Positions 32,786-41,725 of a DNA stretch of 64,000 nucleotides are shown piece by piece. The notes beneath the pieces are model-generated. The model ran no database searches and was not told the DNA's origin. It was given only the letters and a program-made list of their open reading frames with translations. The translations under genes were made by a program, and so were the position numbers. The stretch is from Streptomyces sp. NBC_01116. GTDB lineage: Bacteria > Actinomycetota > Actinomycetes > Streptomycetales > Streptomycetaceae. Location of the stretch: the NCBI RefSeq assembly GCF_041435495.1, contig NZ_CP108644.1, positions 4,883,501 through 4,947,500 of the forward strand, given 5' to 3'. The stretch's first letter is position 1, and the number at the start of each line of letters is the position of its first letter.

Positions 32786-33742
32786 TCACCCGGCCGCCGG
32801 GAGCGGGAAGCGGACATCGGTCAGCTCCTCCGACACCTCCCACAGCCGCCGCCCGGTCGGGGCGTCGACGGCCGCCGGGGCGAGGGGCACCCGGGTCGGC
32901 CGGCCGCGCAGTTCCCCGGGGCCGTCCGGGCCGATGAGGTCGCCGCCCCGAGCTTCCGGGGCGGTCGCCGCGTACAGCTGCGGAAGCGCGCCCGCGCCGG
33001 GGTGTTGGGCGAGGGGCCGCAGGACGTGGCCGAACAGCAGCTTCACCAGGCCGGTCGGACCGCTCGTCTGGAGGCCGGTGGCGGTGTAGCCCGGGTGTGC
33101 CAGCAGGCTCCGGACCGGGCTGCCGGACGCGGTCAGCCGACGGTGCAGCTCGTGCCCGAAGACGGCGTTGGCGAGCTTCGACCGGTCGTAGAAGGCCATC
33201 GGTCCGTAGCCGCGTTCGCCGTTCAGGTCGTCGAGGTCCAGGCGTGCCTTGCGGTGGTTGACCGAGGTCACCGTGACGACGCGCGGGTCCCGCCCCCCGG
33301 CCGCCAGCAGGTCGAGCAGCAGCCCGGTGAGCGCGAAGTGGCCGAGGTGGTTGCAGGCGAACTGGAGCTCGTGCCCCTGCGCGCTGGCCGAGCGGGGCGG
33401 TGCCATCACCCCGGCGTTGTTGACCAGCGCGTCGAGCCGCGCGTGGTCGGTGTGCAGGGCGTCGGAGAACGCCCGTACGGAATCGAGGTCGGCCAGGTCC
33501 AGGCGGCGCACCTCCAGCGAGGCCCCCGGCGCGTCGGCGGTGATGGCGGCGGCGGCCCGGCGCCCCTTCTCCTCGTCGCGCACGGCGAGGACCACATGGC
33601 CGCCCCGGTGGGCGAGGGCCCGGGCGGTCGCCAGGCCGAGACCACTGCCGGCCCCGGTGACCACGGACACCCGGCCGGTCTGGTCGGGGATCTGCCCGGC
33701 GGTCCAGCGCGGCTTCCTCTGCTTCCCGTCCTGAGTCGTCAT
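32786..33742 (-). CDS. Short-chain dehydrogenase/reductase
   Basis: The protein has 318 residues starting at MTTQDGKQRKPRWTAGQ. The Rossmann motif is VVTGAGSGLGLATARAL (TGxxxGxG), followed by LVNNAGVMAPP (NNAG) and the active-site YDRSKLAN (YxxxK) with a Ser upstream in VTVTSVNHRK. This matches the retinol-dehydrogenase-like classical-extended SDRs common in streptomycetes. The substrate is unknown. It is divergent from a TetR gene with a tandem operator-like array between. Confidence 0.92.
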   Translation of the reverse strand: MTTQDGKQRKPRWTAGQIPDQTGRVSVVTGAGSGLGLATARALAHRGGHVVLAVRDEEKGRRAAAAITADAPGASLEVRRLDLADLDSVRAFSDALHTDHARLDALVNNAGVMAPPRSASAQGHELQFACNHLGHFALTGLLLDLLAAGGRDPRVVTVTSVNHRKARLDLDDLNGERGYGPMAFYDRSKLANAVFGHELHRRLTASGSPVRSLLAHPGYTATGLQTSGPTGLVKLLFGHVLRPLAQHPGAGALPQLYAATAPEARGGDLIGPDGPGELRGRPTRVPLAPAAVDAPTGRRLWEVSEELTDVRFPLPAAG

Positions 33743-33762
33743 GCGGCATACGTTGCCGTGGG

Positions 33763-33830
33763 TGACACTCGGTGTCAAGGAGATACTGAGTGTTGAAGAG
33801 ATGCTGAGTGTCAGGAAAGCTACTGAGTGT
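33763..33830. promoter_or_regulatory. Four-copy operator array between SDR and TetR genes
   Basis: ACTCGGTGT, ACTGAGTGT, GCTGAGTGT and ACTGAGTGT begin at 33766, 33785, 33803 and 33822, a period of 18-19 bases. The first lies inside a full palindrome TGACACTCGGTGTCA (33763-33777). The array covers the start region of the SDR gene and is the likely target of the divergent TetR protein. Confidence 0.65.
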
Positions 33831-33851
33831 CGAGGATGGCATGACGTTACG

Positions 33852-34496
33852 ATGGTGGGCGTGAGCATCCGCCCCGCAGTGACCATGGCCCAGCGCAAAC
33901 GACAGCTCGTCACGGACGAACTGACCGAATCCGCACTCCAGTTGATGGCGCGGGAGGGGTTCGACGCGGTCACGGTCGACGCGATCGCCGCCGCCGCCGG
34001 GGTGTCCAAGCGGACGTTCTTCCGCTACTTCGCGTCCAAGGAGGACGTGGTGGTCCAGTTCCTGGCCGACATGGGCACGGGCATGCGCGCCGAACTGGCC
34101 GCCCGCCCCGCGGCCGAGTCCCCTTCGGCGGCCCTGCGCCACGCCGTCTGGATCGCCATGGCGGCCTGCGCCGACGGTGCCGAGCACTCCGGCCGGGCCC
34201 TCCGGGTCGTCCAGCTGATCCTGCGCACGCCCGCCCTGCGCGCCCGCTTCCTGGAGCACCAGGCCCAGTGGCGCGACGACCTCGCCGAGGAGGTGGCCCA
34301 CCGCCTCGGGCTCGACCCGGAGGCGGACCTCTCCCCGCGCCTCGCCGCCGGGGCCGCACTCGCGGCGTTCGACACCGTACTGCGGCGCTGGAGCGACAGC
34401 GACGGAGCCGAGGACCCCGCCGCGCTCACCGACCGGGCCTTCGCCTTCCTCGCCCCGGCCCTGGACGCGGCCGGGCCGCCCGGCACTTCCCGGTAG
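33852..34496 (+). CDS. TetR-family regulator
   Basis: The protein has 214 residues from the ATG at 33852; GTG at 33861 and ATG at 33885 are also possible starts. The HTH lies at about residues 16-65: RQLVTDELTESALQLMAREGFDAVTVDAIAAAAGVSKRTFFRYFASKEDVVVQFL. A helical ligand domain resembling TetR_C_14-type (MftR-like) follows. It probably represses the divergent SDR gene and itself through the GAGTGT repeats. Confidence 0.9.
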   Translation: MVGVSIRPAVTMAQRKRQLVTDELTESALQLMAREGFDAVTVDAIAAAAGVSKRTFFRYFASKEDVVVQFLADMGTGMRAELAARPAAESPSAALRHAVWIAMAACADGAEHSGRALRVVQLILRTPALRARFLEHQAQWRDDLAEEVAHRLGLDPEADLSPRLAAGAALAAFDTVLRRWSDSDGAEDPAALTDRAFAFLAPALDAAGPPGTSR

Positions 34497-34522
34497 CGGC
34501 CCGCGCGCCGGACAGGCTCAGC

Positions 34523-34645
34523 GCGAGCGTTTCACCGGGCGCACGGCAGGCTGAGCCCGGTGCGTGAGCGCTTCACCGGGCGCACGGCAGGCCCAGCCGG
34601 GTACGCGAGCGCTTCACCAGGCGCACGGCAGGCCCAGCTCGGTGA
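34523..34645 (+). repeat. 41-base tandem repeat, three copies, running into the NUDIX gene
   Basis: Three 41-base units start at 34523, 34564 and 34605 with the common core TTCACC-G/A-GGCGCACGGCAGGC. The third copy contains the stop codon and the last ten codons of the NUDIX gene on the minus strand. The first two are non-coding copies of that 3' end. Confidence 0.85.
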
Positions 34646-35327
34646 TGGAGTCGGCCAGCTCGGCCGGGCGCCCGGGCCATCCCGTCCGGTGCCAGTGCTC
34701 GATGCGCCAGGACAGCCGCCGGGGCCAGAGAGGGGTGACGGGCAGGCGTTCCACCGGTATCCAGACCGGGGTGCCGCCGTAGGTGTCCAGTGTCTCCGGA
34801 GGGCCGACCTCGCCCGTCGCGGACACGGTGAAGTAGTGCTCGCGGCGTCCGCCCTTCCAGACGCGTGCCACCTCGGGCCCCGCGGTCCCGGCCAGGCCGG
34901 TCTCCTCGTCGAGCTCGCGCACGGCGGCCGCCTCCGGGGTCTCGCCCGCCTCGACCCCGCCGCCCGGGATCTCGTAGTACGGCGCGCCGTCCTCCTCGAA
35001 GCGGATCAGCAGCATGGCCCCGTCCCGGATGACGATCGCTCCGGCCCGTACCCGTACCGGCGGCACGGCCGCAGGATCCTCCAGGCCCACCGGGCCCCGC
35101 GGGGGCGCGCCCTCCGCCCAGGCGCGCAGCACCCTCTCCGCCGTCCCGACCGGCCGGATGCGTGCGTGCAGGGCCTCCGCCAGGGACAGTGTGGCGCGCG
35201 GCGCACCGGGATCGCCGGGGTGCCCGTCGGGGAAGGCGTAGTGCAGGCCCCCGGCGTCGTACCGGGGCTCCAGGACCAGCTTGTCGGAGTCGAACCGGAC
35301 GGTCACCGCACGGGGTTGGGCAGTCAT
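34614..35327 (-). CDS. NUDIX hydrolase
   Basis: The protein has 237 residues. The Nudix box GGGVEAGETPEAAAVRELDEETGL (GX5EX7REUXEEXGU) lies at about residues 121-143, preceded by the strand MLLIRFEEDGAPYYEIP. About 90 N-terminal residues form a separate, unassigned segment. It would hydrolyse a nucleoside diphosphate linked to another moiety. The last ten residues (ITELGLPCAW) are encoded in the third copy of a tandem repeat, so the C terminus may be of recent origin. Confidence 0.88.
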   Translation of the reverse strand: MTAQPRAVTVRFDSDKLVLEPRYDAGGLHYAFPDGHPGDPGAPRATLSLAEALHARIRPVGTAERVLRAWAEGAPPRGPVGLEDPAAVPPVRVRAGAIVIRDGAMLLIRFEEDGAPYYEIPGGGVEAGETPEAAAVRELDEETGLAGTAGPEVARVWKGGRREHYFTVSATGEVGPPETLDTYGGTPVWIPVERLPVTPLWPRRLSWRIEHWHRTGWPGRPAELADSITELGLPCAW

Positions 35328-35555
35328 CGACGGAGGCTAACAGCGCACCACGGCCGACGGCTGCCGGAATATCCCGTCCGGGCGGGACCGGACCTCGCGG
35401 GCGAGCGGCAGGGAGCGCCGGCAGCCGGCCAGGGGGACGGCAGGAGGAGGGTGAGGGCGGCGGAGGGCGGCGGAAAATCATGCAAGCGTGCTTGATTGTT
35501 TCCCGGCCCGCTGCCATGCTCCTGGGCACCACACCCGGTCCCGAGGGGAGCGCAC
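35328..35555 (+). promoter_or_regulatory. Intergenic region before the catabolic operon
   Basis: The sequence AATCATGCAAGCGTGCTTG near 35476 contains CAAGC-N2-GCTTG, a short inverted repeat of the kind bound by TetR-family acyl-CoA regulators. TTGATT (35492-35497) and CATGCT (35515-35520), 17 bases apart, are a possible weak promoter. GAGGGGAG just before the GTG at 35556 is a strong ribosome site. Confidence 0.4.
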
Positions 35556-36398
35556 GTGTCCGCTGTCGTAGCCGTGATCAACGATCTGCGCGAGGAGAGC
35601 GACGAACTCGACGCCCTGGTAGGAGGGTTGGAACCCCTGGCCTGGCGCTGTCCGACGCCCGCCGAGCGGTGGACCGTCGCCCACCAGATCGCCCACCTCG
35701 GCTGGACCGACGAGGTCGCGCTGCTGGCGGCCACCGATCCGGACCGGTTCGGCGACGAGGTGGCCAGAGCCCTGGCCGCGCCCGAGTCCTTCGTCGACGA
35801 GGCGGCCGACGCCCTGGTCGCCGCCCATGCCCCGGACGCCCTGCTCGCCCGGTGGCGGGAGGGGCGGCAGCGGCTCGACCAGGTCCTCGGGGACGCACCG
35901 GCCGGCACCCGGATCCCCTGGTACGGGCCTCCGATGAGCATCGCGTCCATGGCGACCGCCCGGCTCATGGAGACCTGGGCGCACGGCCAGGACATCGCCG
36001 ACGCCCTCGGGGCGACCCGGGCCCCCACCGCCCGGCTCCGGCATGTGGCGCGGATCGGCGTACGGGCCCGGGACTACGCCTACGCGGTACGCGGGATCAC
36101 CGCGCCCGAGGAGGAGTTCCGCGTCGAACTCCACACCCCGGACGGCGAGATGATCGCGTACGGGCCGGAGAGCGCCGCCCAGCGGGTCACCGGGCCGCTC
36201 CTCGACTTCTGCCTCCTGGTCACCCAGCGCGCCCACCGGTCCGACCTCGCGGTCACCGCCGAGGGGCACGACGCCGACCAGTGGCTCTCCATCGCCCAGG
36301 CCTTCGCCGGACCTCCCGGACCGGGCCGCCCGCCCCGCCCGGAGCGCGCGCCCCGCCCGCCCCGCCCGGAGCGCGCGGAACAGGGCGACCGCCGGTGA
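35556..36398 (+). CDS. TIGR03084-family metal-binding protein (DinB/maleylpyruvate-isomerase-like)
   Basis: The protein has 280 residues with the GTG at 35556 chosen for its strong ribosome site. The DinB-like four-helix metal-binding fold is seen in ERWTVAHQIAHLGWTDEVALL (His near the end of helix 2) and METWAHGQDIADALG (the later His), followed by the C-terminal domain FRVELHTPDGEMIAYGPESAAQRVTGPLLDFCLLVTQR. The last 35 residues are Pro/Arg repeats from a small tandem duplication. It overlaps the AtuA-like gene by 4 bases (GTGA), which places it in the acyl-CoA catabolic operon. Its role there is unknown. Confidence 0.85.
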   Translation: MSAVVAVINDLREESDELDALVGGLEPLAWRCPTPAERWTVAHQIAHLGWTDEVALLAATDPDRFGDEVARALAAPESFVDEAADALVAAHAPDALLARWREGRQRLDQVLGDAPAGTRIPWYGPPMSIASMATARLMETWAHGQDIADALGATRAPTARLRHVARIGVRARDYAYAVRGITAPEEEFRVELHTPDGEMIAYGPESAAQRVTGPLLDFCLLVTQRAHRSDLAVTAEGHDADQWLSIAQAFAGPPGPGRPPRPERAPRPPRPERAEQGDRR

Positions 36399-38146
36399 AC
36401 GCCCCCGGCCCCGCCCCCGCCCCCGGCCCCCTCCGGATCGGCAACGCCTCCGGCTTCTACGGCGACCGCTTCGACGCGCTGCGCGAGATGCTCACCGGCG
36501 GCCCCCTCGACGTCGTCACCGGGGACTACCTCGCCGAGCTGACCATGCTCATCCTCGGCCGCAGCCGCCTCAAGGACCCCGACCAGGGCTACGCCACCAC
36601 CTTCCTGCGTCAGTTGGAGGAAGGGCTCGGCCTCGCCCACGAGCGCGGCGTGAGGATCGTCGCCAACGCGGGCGGCCTCAACCCGGCGGGACTGGCCGAC
36701 GCCGTAAGGCAGTTGGCGGAGAAGGTCGGCGTGCCCGTCACCGTCGCCCACGTCGAGGGCGACGGCCTGCCCGTCCCGGACGGCTTCCTCACCGCCAACG
36801 CCTACCTCGGCGGCTCCGGGATCGCCGCCTGCCTGCGGGCCGGGGCCGAGGTCGTCGTCACCGGCCGGGTCACCGACGCGGCCCTGGTCACCGGGCCCGC
36901 CGCCGCCCACTTCGGCTGGGGCCCGGACGACCTGGACGCGCTCGCGGGGGCCGTGGTCGCCGGGCACGTCCTGGAGTGCGGTACGCAGGCGACCGGCGGG
37001 AACTACGCGTTCTTCGGCGAGCACGACGCCCGCCTCCTCCGCCGCCCCGGCTTCCCGCTCGCCGAGATCCACGCCGACGGCTCCTCGGTGATCACCAAGC
37101 ACGACGGGACGGGCGGTGTCGTCGACGTCGGCACCGTCACCGCCCAACTCCTCTACGAGACCGGCGGAGCCCGGTACGCGGGCCCCGACGTCACCGCCCG
37201 CCTCGACACCGTGCGGCTGACCCCGGACGGCCCGGACCGGGTCCGGATCGACGGCGTACGCGGCGAGGCCCCGCCACCCACCCTCAAGGCCGGGCTCACC
37301 CGGCTCGGCGGCTGGCGCAACGAGGTCGTGTTCGTCCTCACCGGCCTGGACGTCGAGGCCAAGGCGGACCTGGTGAAGGACCAGTTCGCCGACGCCCTGG
37401 AGCGGGCCGGCGGGCGCGGGCCCGCCGAGGTGCGCTGGGAGCTGGCCCGGACCGACCACGCCGACGCCGACACCGAGGAGCGGGCCAGCGCGCTGCTGCG
37501 GCTCGTCGTCCGCGACCGGGAGGCCGACGCGGTCGGCCGGGCCGTCTCCGGCGCGGCCGTGGAGCTGGCCCTCGGCAGCTACCCGGGCTTCCACGTCACC
37601 GCCCCGCCCGGAAAGGGCGCGCCCTACGGGGTGTTCGAGGCCAGGCCCGTACCGGCGGCGGACGTCGAGCACACCGCCGTACTCCCGGACGGCCGCAGAG
37701 AGGTGCAGGAACCGCCTTCCCGCACGCAGGAGTTGTCCGTACTGGACGAGCCGCCGCTGCCCGAGCCCTACCCGGCCGCCGCACCCACCCGCCGCGTACC
37801 TCTCGGACTGGTCGCGGGCGCCCGCAGCGGGGACAAGGGCGGTGACGCCAATGTGGGCGTCTGGGTGCGCGACGACGACGCCTGGCGGTGGCTGGCGCAC
37901 GAGCTGACCGTGGAGCGGTTCAAGGAACTCCTGCCGGAGACGGCCGGCCTGACCGTCGTACGCCATGTGCTGCCGGGCCTCCGCGCCCTGAACTTCACCG
38001 TGCACGGCCTGCTGGGCGAGGGTGTCGCCGCCCGGGCCCGGTTCGATCCACAGGCCAAGGCGCTGGGGGAGTGGCTGCGGTCCCGGTCGCTGCCCGTCCC
38101 CGTACCGCTGCTGGAAGGCGTCCCCCTCCCGGAGGTGACCGCATGA
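36395..38146 (+). CDS. AtuA-family acyclic terpene utilisation protein (DUF1446)
   Basis: The protein has 583 residues with a GTG start. The DUF1446 part begins IGNASGFYGDRFDALREMLTGGPLDVVTGDYLAELTMLILGRS and continues with GLAHERGVRIVANAGGLNPAGLA and YLGGSGIAACLRAGAEVVVTGRVTDAALVTGPAA. A C-terminal ~100-residue AtuA-like domain follows (VPLGLVAGARSGDKGGDANVGVWV ... LPGLRALNFTVHGLLGEG). In Pseudomonas, AtuA belongs to the geraniol/citronellol pathway. It overlaps the carboxyltransferase gene by 4 bases. Its biochemical activity is not established. Confidence 0.88.
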   Translation: MNAPGPAPAPGPLRIGNASGFYGDRFDALREMLTGGPLDVVTGDYLAELTMLILGRSRLKDPDQGYATTFLRQLEEGLGLAHERGVRIVANAGGLNPAGLADAVRQLAEKVGVPVTVAHVEGDGLPVPDGFLTANAYLGGSGIAACLRAGAEVVVTGRVTDAALVTGPAAAHFGWGPDDLDALAGAVVAGHVLECGTQATGGNYAFFGEHDARLLRRPGFPLAEIHADGSSVITKHDGTGGVVDVGTVTAQLLYETGGARYAGPDVTARLDTVRLTPDGPDRVRIDGVRGEAPPPTLKAGLTRLGGWRNEVVFVLTGLDVEAKADLVKDQFADALERAGGRGPAEVRWELARTDHADADTEERASALLRLVVRDREADAVGRAVSGAAVELALGSYPGFHVTAPPGKGAPYGVFEARPVPAADVEHTAVLPDGRREVQEPPSRTQELSVLDEPPLPEPYPAAAPTRRVPLGLVAGARSGDKGGDANVGVWVRDDDAWRWLAHELTVERFKELLPETAGLTVVRHVLPGLRALNFTVHGLLGEGVAARARFDPQAKALGEWLRSRSLPVPVPLLEGVPLPEVTA

Positions 38147-39741
38147 CCGTCCTGCCCACCGGGCTCGACACCGACAGCCCGGAATACGAGGCCCATCGGG
38201 CCGCCATGGTGGCGAAGCTCGCCGAGCTGGAGGCCGAGCACGCCAAGGCGCTCGCGGGCGGCGGCGAGAAGTACGTCGCCCGGCACCGGGGGCGCGGCAA
38301 GCTCCCGGCGCGGGAGCGGATCGAGCTGCTCGTCGACCCCGACACCCCGTTCCTGGAGCTGTCGCCGCTGGCCGCCTGGGGCAGCGATTACGCGGTCGGG
38401 GCCTCGCTCGTCACCGGTATCGGGGTGGTGGAGGGCGTCGAGTGCCTCATCACCGCCAACGACCCGACCGTACGCGGCGGGGCCTCGAACCCGTGGACGC
38501 TGAAGAAGGCGCTGCGCGCCAACGAGATCGCCTTCGCCAACCGGCTCCCCGTCATCAGCCTGGTGGAGTCGGGCGGGGCCGACCTGCCGTCCCAGAAGGA
38601 GATCTTCATCCCGGGCGGGGCCCTCTTCCGGGACCTCACCCGGCTCTCCGCCGCCGGAATCCCCACCGTGGCCGTGGTGTTCGGCAACTCCACCGCCGGA
38701 GGCGCGTACGTGCCCGGCATGTCCGACCACACCGTGATGATCAAGGACCGGTCCAAGGTCTTCCTCGGCGGACCGCCCCTGGTGAAGATGGCGACCGGCG
38801 AGGAGAGCGACGACGAGTCCCTCGGCGGCGCCGAGATGCACGCCCGCACCTCCGGGCTCGCCGACCACTTCGCCGTCGACGAGCAGGACGCGGTCCGCCA
38901 GGCCCGGCAGATCGTCGCCCGTCTCAACTGGCGCAAGGCGCACGCCGATCCGGGACCCGCCGAGCCGCCGAAGTACGACGAGGACGAGCTGCTCGGCATC
39001 GTGCCGGGCGACCTGAAGGCGCCGTTCGACCCGCGCGAGGTCATCGCCCGCCTGGTCGACGGATCGGACTTCGACGCGTTCAAGCCGCTGTACGGGACGA
39101 GCCTGGTCACCGGCTGGGCGCGGCTGCACGGCTATCCGGTCGGGATCCTCGCCAACGCGCAGGGTGTTCTCTTCAGCGAGGAGTCGCAGAAGGCCGCCCA
39201 GTTCATCCAGCTCGCCAACCAGCGCGACATCCCGCTGCTCTTCCTCCACAACACCACCGGCTACATGGTCGGCAAGGAGTACGAGCAGGGCGGCATCATC
39301 AAGCACGGGGCGATGATGATCAACGCCGTCGCCAACTCGAAGGTCCCGCACCTGTCGGTCCTGATGGGGGCGTCCTACGGGGCGGGCCACTACGGCATGT
39401 GCGGCCGCGCCTTCGATCCGCGCTTCCTCTTCGCCTGGCCGAGCAGCAAGTCCGCCGTCATGGGGCCGCAGCAGCTCGCCGGGGTCCTGTCCATCGTCGC
39501 CCGCGCCTCCGCCGCCGCCAAGGGGCAGCCCTACGACGACGAGGCCGACGCCGGGCTGCGGGCGATGGTGGAGCAGCAGATCGAGGCGGAGTCGCTGCCC
39601 GTGTTCCTGTCCGGGCGGCTGTACGACGACGGGGTCATCGATCCGCGCGACACCCGGACCGTCCTCGGCATGTGCCTGTCCGCGATCCACACCGCACCGG
39701 TCGAGGGCGCCCGCGGCGGCTTCGGCGTCTTCCGGATGTGA
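38143..39741 (+). CDS. Acyl-CoA carboxylase, carboxyltransferase (beta) subunit
   Basis: The protein has 532 residues of the crotonase-like carboxyltransferase fold, with GSDYAVGASLVTGIGVVEGVECLITANDPTVRGGASNPWTLKKALRANEIA, VESGGADLP, FGNSTAGGAYVPGMSDHTVMIKDRSKVFLGGPPLVKMATGEE, and the C-terminal half LFLHNTTGYMVGKEYEQGGIIKHGAMMINAVANSKVPHLSVLMGASYGAGHYGMCGRAF. The N-half oxyanion loop STAGGAYVPGMSD and the motif GEESDDESLGGAEMHARTSGLADH match methylcrotonyl-CoA/geranyl-CoA carboxylase beta subunits better than propionyl-CoA ones. It is followed 7 bases later by the biotin carboxylase gene. Confidence 0.92.
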   Translation: MTVLPTGLDTDSPEYEAHRAAMVAKLAELEAEHAKALAGGGEKYVARHRGRGKLPARERIELLVDPDTPFLELSPLAAWGSDYAVGASLVTGIGVVEGVECLITANDPTVRGGASNPWTLKKALRANEIAFANRLPVISLVESGGADLPSQKEIFIPGGALFRDLTRLSAAGIPTVAVVFGNSTAGGAYVPGMSDHTVMIKDRSKVFLGGPPLVKMATGEESDDESLGGAEMHARTSGLADHFAVDEQDAVRQARQIVARLNWRKAHADPGPAEPPKYDEDELLGIVPGDLKAPFDPREVIARLVDGSDFDAFKPLYGTSLVTGWARLHGYPVGILANAQGVLFSEESQKAAQFIQLANQRDIPLLFLHNTTGYMVGKEYEQGGIIKHGAMMINAVANSKVPHLSVLMGASYGAGHYGMCGRAFDPRFLFAWPSSKSAVMGPQQLAGVLSIVARASAAAKGQPYDDEADAGLRAMVEQQIEAESLPVFLSGRLYDDGVIDPRDTRTVLGMCLSAIHTAPVEGARGGFGVFRM

Positions 39742-39748
39742 GGCCCAG

Positions 39749-41725
39749 ATGACCATCGGTACCCTGCTCGTCGCCAACCGGGGCGAGATCGCCTGCCGGA
39801 TCTTCCGCACCTGCCGTGACCTGGGCATCACCACGGTCGCCGTGCACTCCGACGCGGACGCCGACGCCCTGCACGTACGGGAGGCGGACCTCGCGGTGCG
39901 CCTTCCGGGCGCCGCCCCCGCCGACACCTATCTGCGCGGCGATCTCGTCGTGGCCGCCGCGCTGGCCGCCGGGGCGGACGCCGTGCACCCCGGGTACGGC
40001 TTCCTCTCCGAGAACGCCGCCTTCGCCGCCGCCGTGCAGGACGCGGGCCTGGTGTGGGTGGGCCCGCCGGTGAAGGCCATCGAACTGATGGCGTCCAAGA
40101 CCCGGGCCAAGGAGCTGATGGCCGGAGCCGGGGTCCCGTTGCTCGCCCCGGTGGACCCGGCGACGGCGGGCCCCGGCGATCTGCCGCTGCTGCTGAAGGC
40201 GGCGTCCGGCGGCGGCGGACGCGGCATGCGGATCGTCCGCGAGCTCGACGCCCTTCCCGGCGAGCTGCTGGCCGCCGCCGCCGAGGCCGCGTCCGCCTTC
40301 GGGGACGGCGAGGTCTTCGCCGAGCCGTACGTGGAGCGCGGCCGGCACGTCGAGGTCCAGGTGATGGCCGACGAGCACGGCACCGTGTGGGCGCTCGGCA
40401 CCCGGGACTGCTCGCTCCAGCGCCGCCACCAGAAGGTCATCGAGGAGGCCCCCGCACCCGCCCTGGACGACGCCCTGCGCACCCGGCTCCACGAAGCGGC
40501 GGTGGCGGCGGCCCGGACGGTCGGCTACCGGGGCGCGGGCACCGTGGAGTTCCTGGTCTCCGCCCGGGGCCGCCCGTACTTCCTGGAGATGAACACCCGC
40601 CTCCAGGTCGAACACCCGGTGACCGAGGCCGTGTTCGGGCTCGACCTGGTCGCCCTGCAACTGCGCGTGGCGGAGGGCGAGCCGCTGGAGCCGGCCCCTC
40701 CGTCGCCGTCGGGCCACGCGGTGGAGGCCCGGCTCTACGCCGAGGACCCCGCCCGCGACTGGCAGCCGCAGACCGGGGTCCTCCGCACCCTGGACGTGCC
40801 GGACGCGCCGGGCCTGCGCCTGGACACCGGGTACACCGGCGGCGACACCATCGGCGTGCACTACGACCCGATGCTCGCCAAGGTGATCGCCCACGCCCCG
40901 ACCCGCGCCGGAGCGGTCCGGCTGCTGGCCCGCGCGCTGGAGCGGGCCCGGATCCACGGCCCGGTGACCAACCGCGACCTGCTCGTGACGTCGCTGCGCC
41001 ACCCGGACTTCGCGGCGGCGCGCCTGGACACCGGGTTCTACGACCGGCACCTGGACGACCTGACCGCCCCGGCCCCCGGCCGGGACCCGGCGACGGCCGC
41101 CCTCGCCGCGGCCCTGGCGGCAGCCGTCCGCAACACCACCGCCCCCGGCGGCCCCGCCCCCACCCGCTTCGGGGCCTGGCGCAACGTGGCATCGGGACCG
41201 CAGCGGCGGCGCTACCGGAGCGAGCCCGACGGGATCGCGTACGAGGTCGCCTACCGCACTCCGCGCACCGGCGTCCCGGAACCGCACGACGCCCCGGGCC
41301 TCCGGGTCCTCGCCGTCACCCCGGGCCGGGTCACCCTCGAAGCGGGCGGTGTGGCACGGCACTTCACGGTCACGGCCGACCGCGACCGGGTGTACGTGGA
41401 CACGGCCGACGCCTCGTACGCCTTCACCGCCCTGCCCCGCTTCACCGACCCCGCCACCCACACCGAGCCGGGCTCCCTGCTCGCCCCGATGCCCGGGACC
41501 GTCGTCCGCCTCGCGGAGGGCCTGGTCACCGGGGTCCCGGTCGAGGCCGGGCAGCCGCTGATCTGGCTGGAGGCGATGAAGATGGAGCACCGCATCCTCG
41601 CCCCCGCCTCAGGCACCCTCACCGCCCTGCACGCCGTCCCCGGCCACCAGGTCGAGGTCGGCGCGCTGCTCGCCGTGGTCCAGGAGGACCCGGCCGCCAT
41701 CCCCGTACCGGAGGAGACCGCATGA
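39749..41725 (+). CDS. Acyl-CoA carboxylase, biotin carboxylase/biotin carrier (alpha) subunit
   Basis: The protein has 658 residues. The biotin carboxylase domain begins LLVANRGEIACRIFRTCRDLGITTVAVHSDADADALHVREADLAVRL; the ATP-grasp region has KAASGGGGRGMRIV, EVQVMADEHGTVWALGTRDCSLQRRHQKVIEEAPAP and FLEMNTRLQVEHPVTEAV. The biotinyl domain at the C terminus has the EAMKMEH motif with the biotin Lys near residue 611. With the beta subunit it would carboxylate an enoyl-CoA such as 3-methylcrotonyl- or geranyl-CoA. It overlaps the dehydrogenase gene by 4 bases. Confidence 0.95.
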   Translation: MTIGTLLVANRGEIACRIFRTCRDLGITTVAVHSDADADALHVREADLAVRLPGAAPADTYLRGDLVVAAALAAGADAVHPGYGFLSENAAFAAAVQDAGLVWVGPPVKAIELMASKTRAKELMAGAGVPLLAPVDPATAGPGDLPLLLKAASGGGGRGMRIVRELDALPGELLAAAAEAASAFGDGEVFAEPYVERGRHVEVQVMADEHGTVWALGTRDCSLQRRHQKVIEEAPAPALDDALRTRLHEAAVAAARTVGYRGAGTVEFLVSARGRPYFLEMNTRLQVEHPVTEAVFGLDLVALQLRVAEGEPLEPAPPSPSGHAVEARLYAEDPARDWQPQTGVLRTLDVPDAPGLRLDTGYTGGDTIGVHYDPMLAKVIAHAPTRAGAVRLLARALERARIHGPVTNRDLLVTSLRHPDFAAARLDTGFYDRHLDDLTAPAPGRDPATAALAAALAAAVRNTTAPGGPAPTRFGAWRNVASGPQRRRYRSEPDGIAYEVAYRTPRTGVPEPHDAPGLRVLAVTPGRVTLEAGGVARHFTVTADRDRVYVDTADASYAFTALPRFTDPATHTEPGSLLAPMPGTVVRLAEGLVTGVPVEAGQPLIWLEAMKMEHRILAPASGTLTALHAVPGHQVEVGALLAVVQEDPAAIPVPEETA

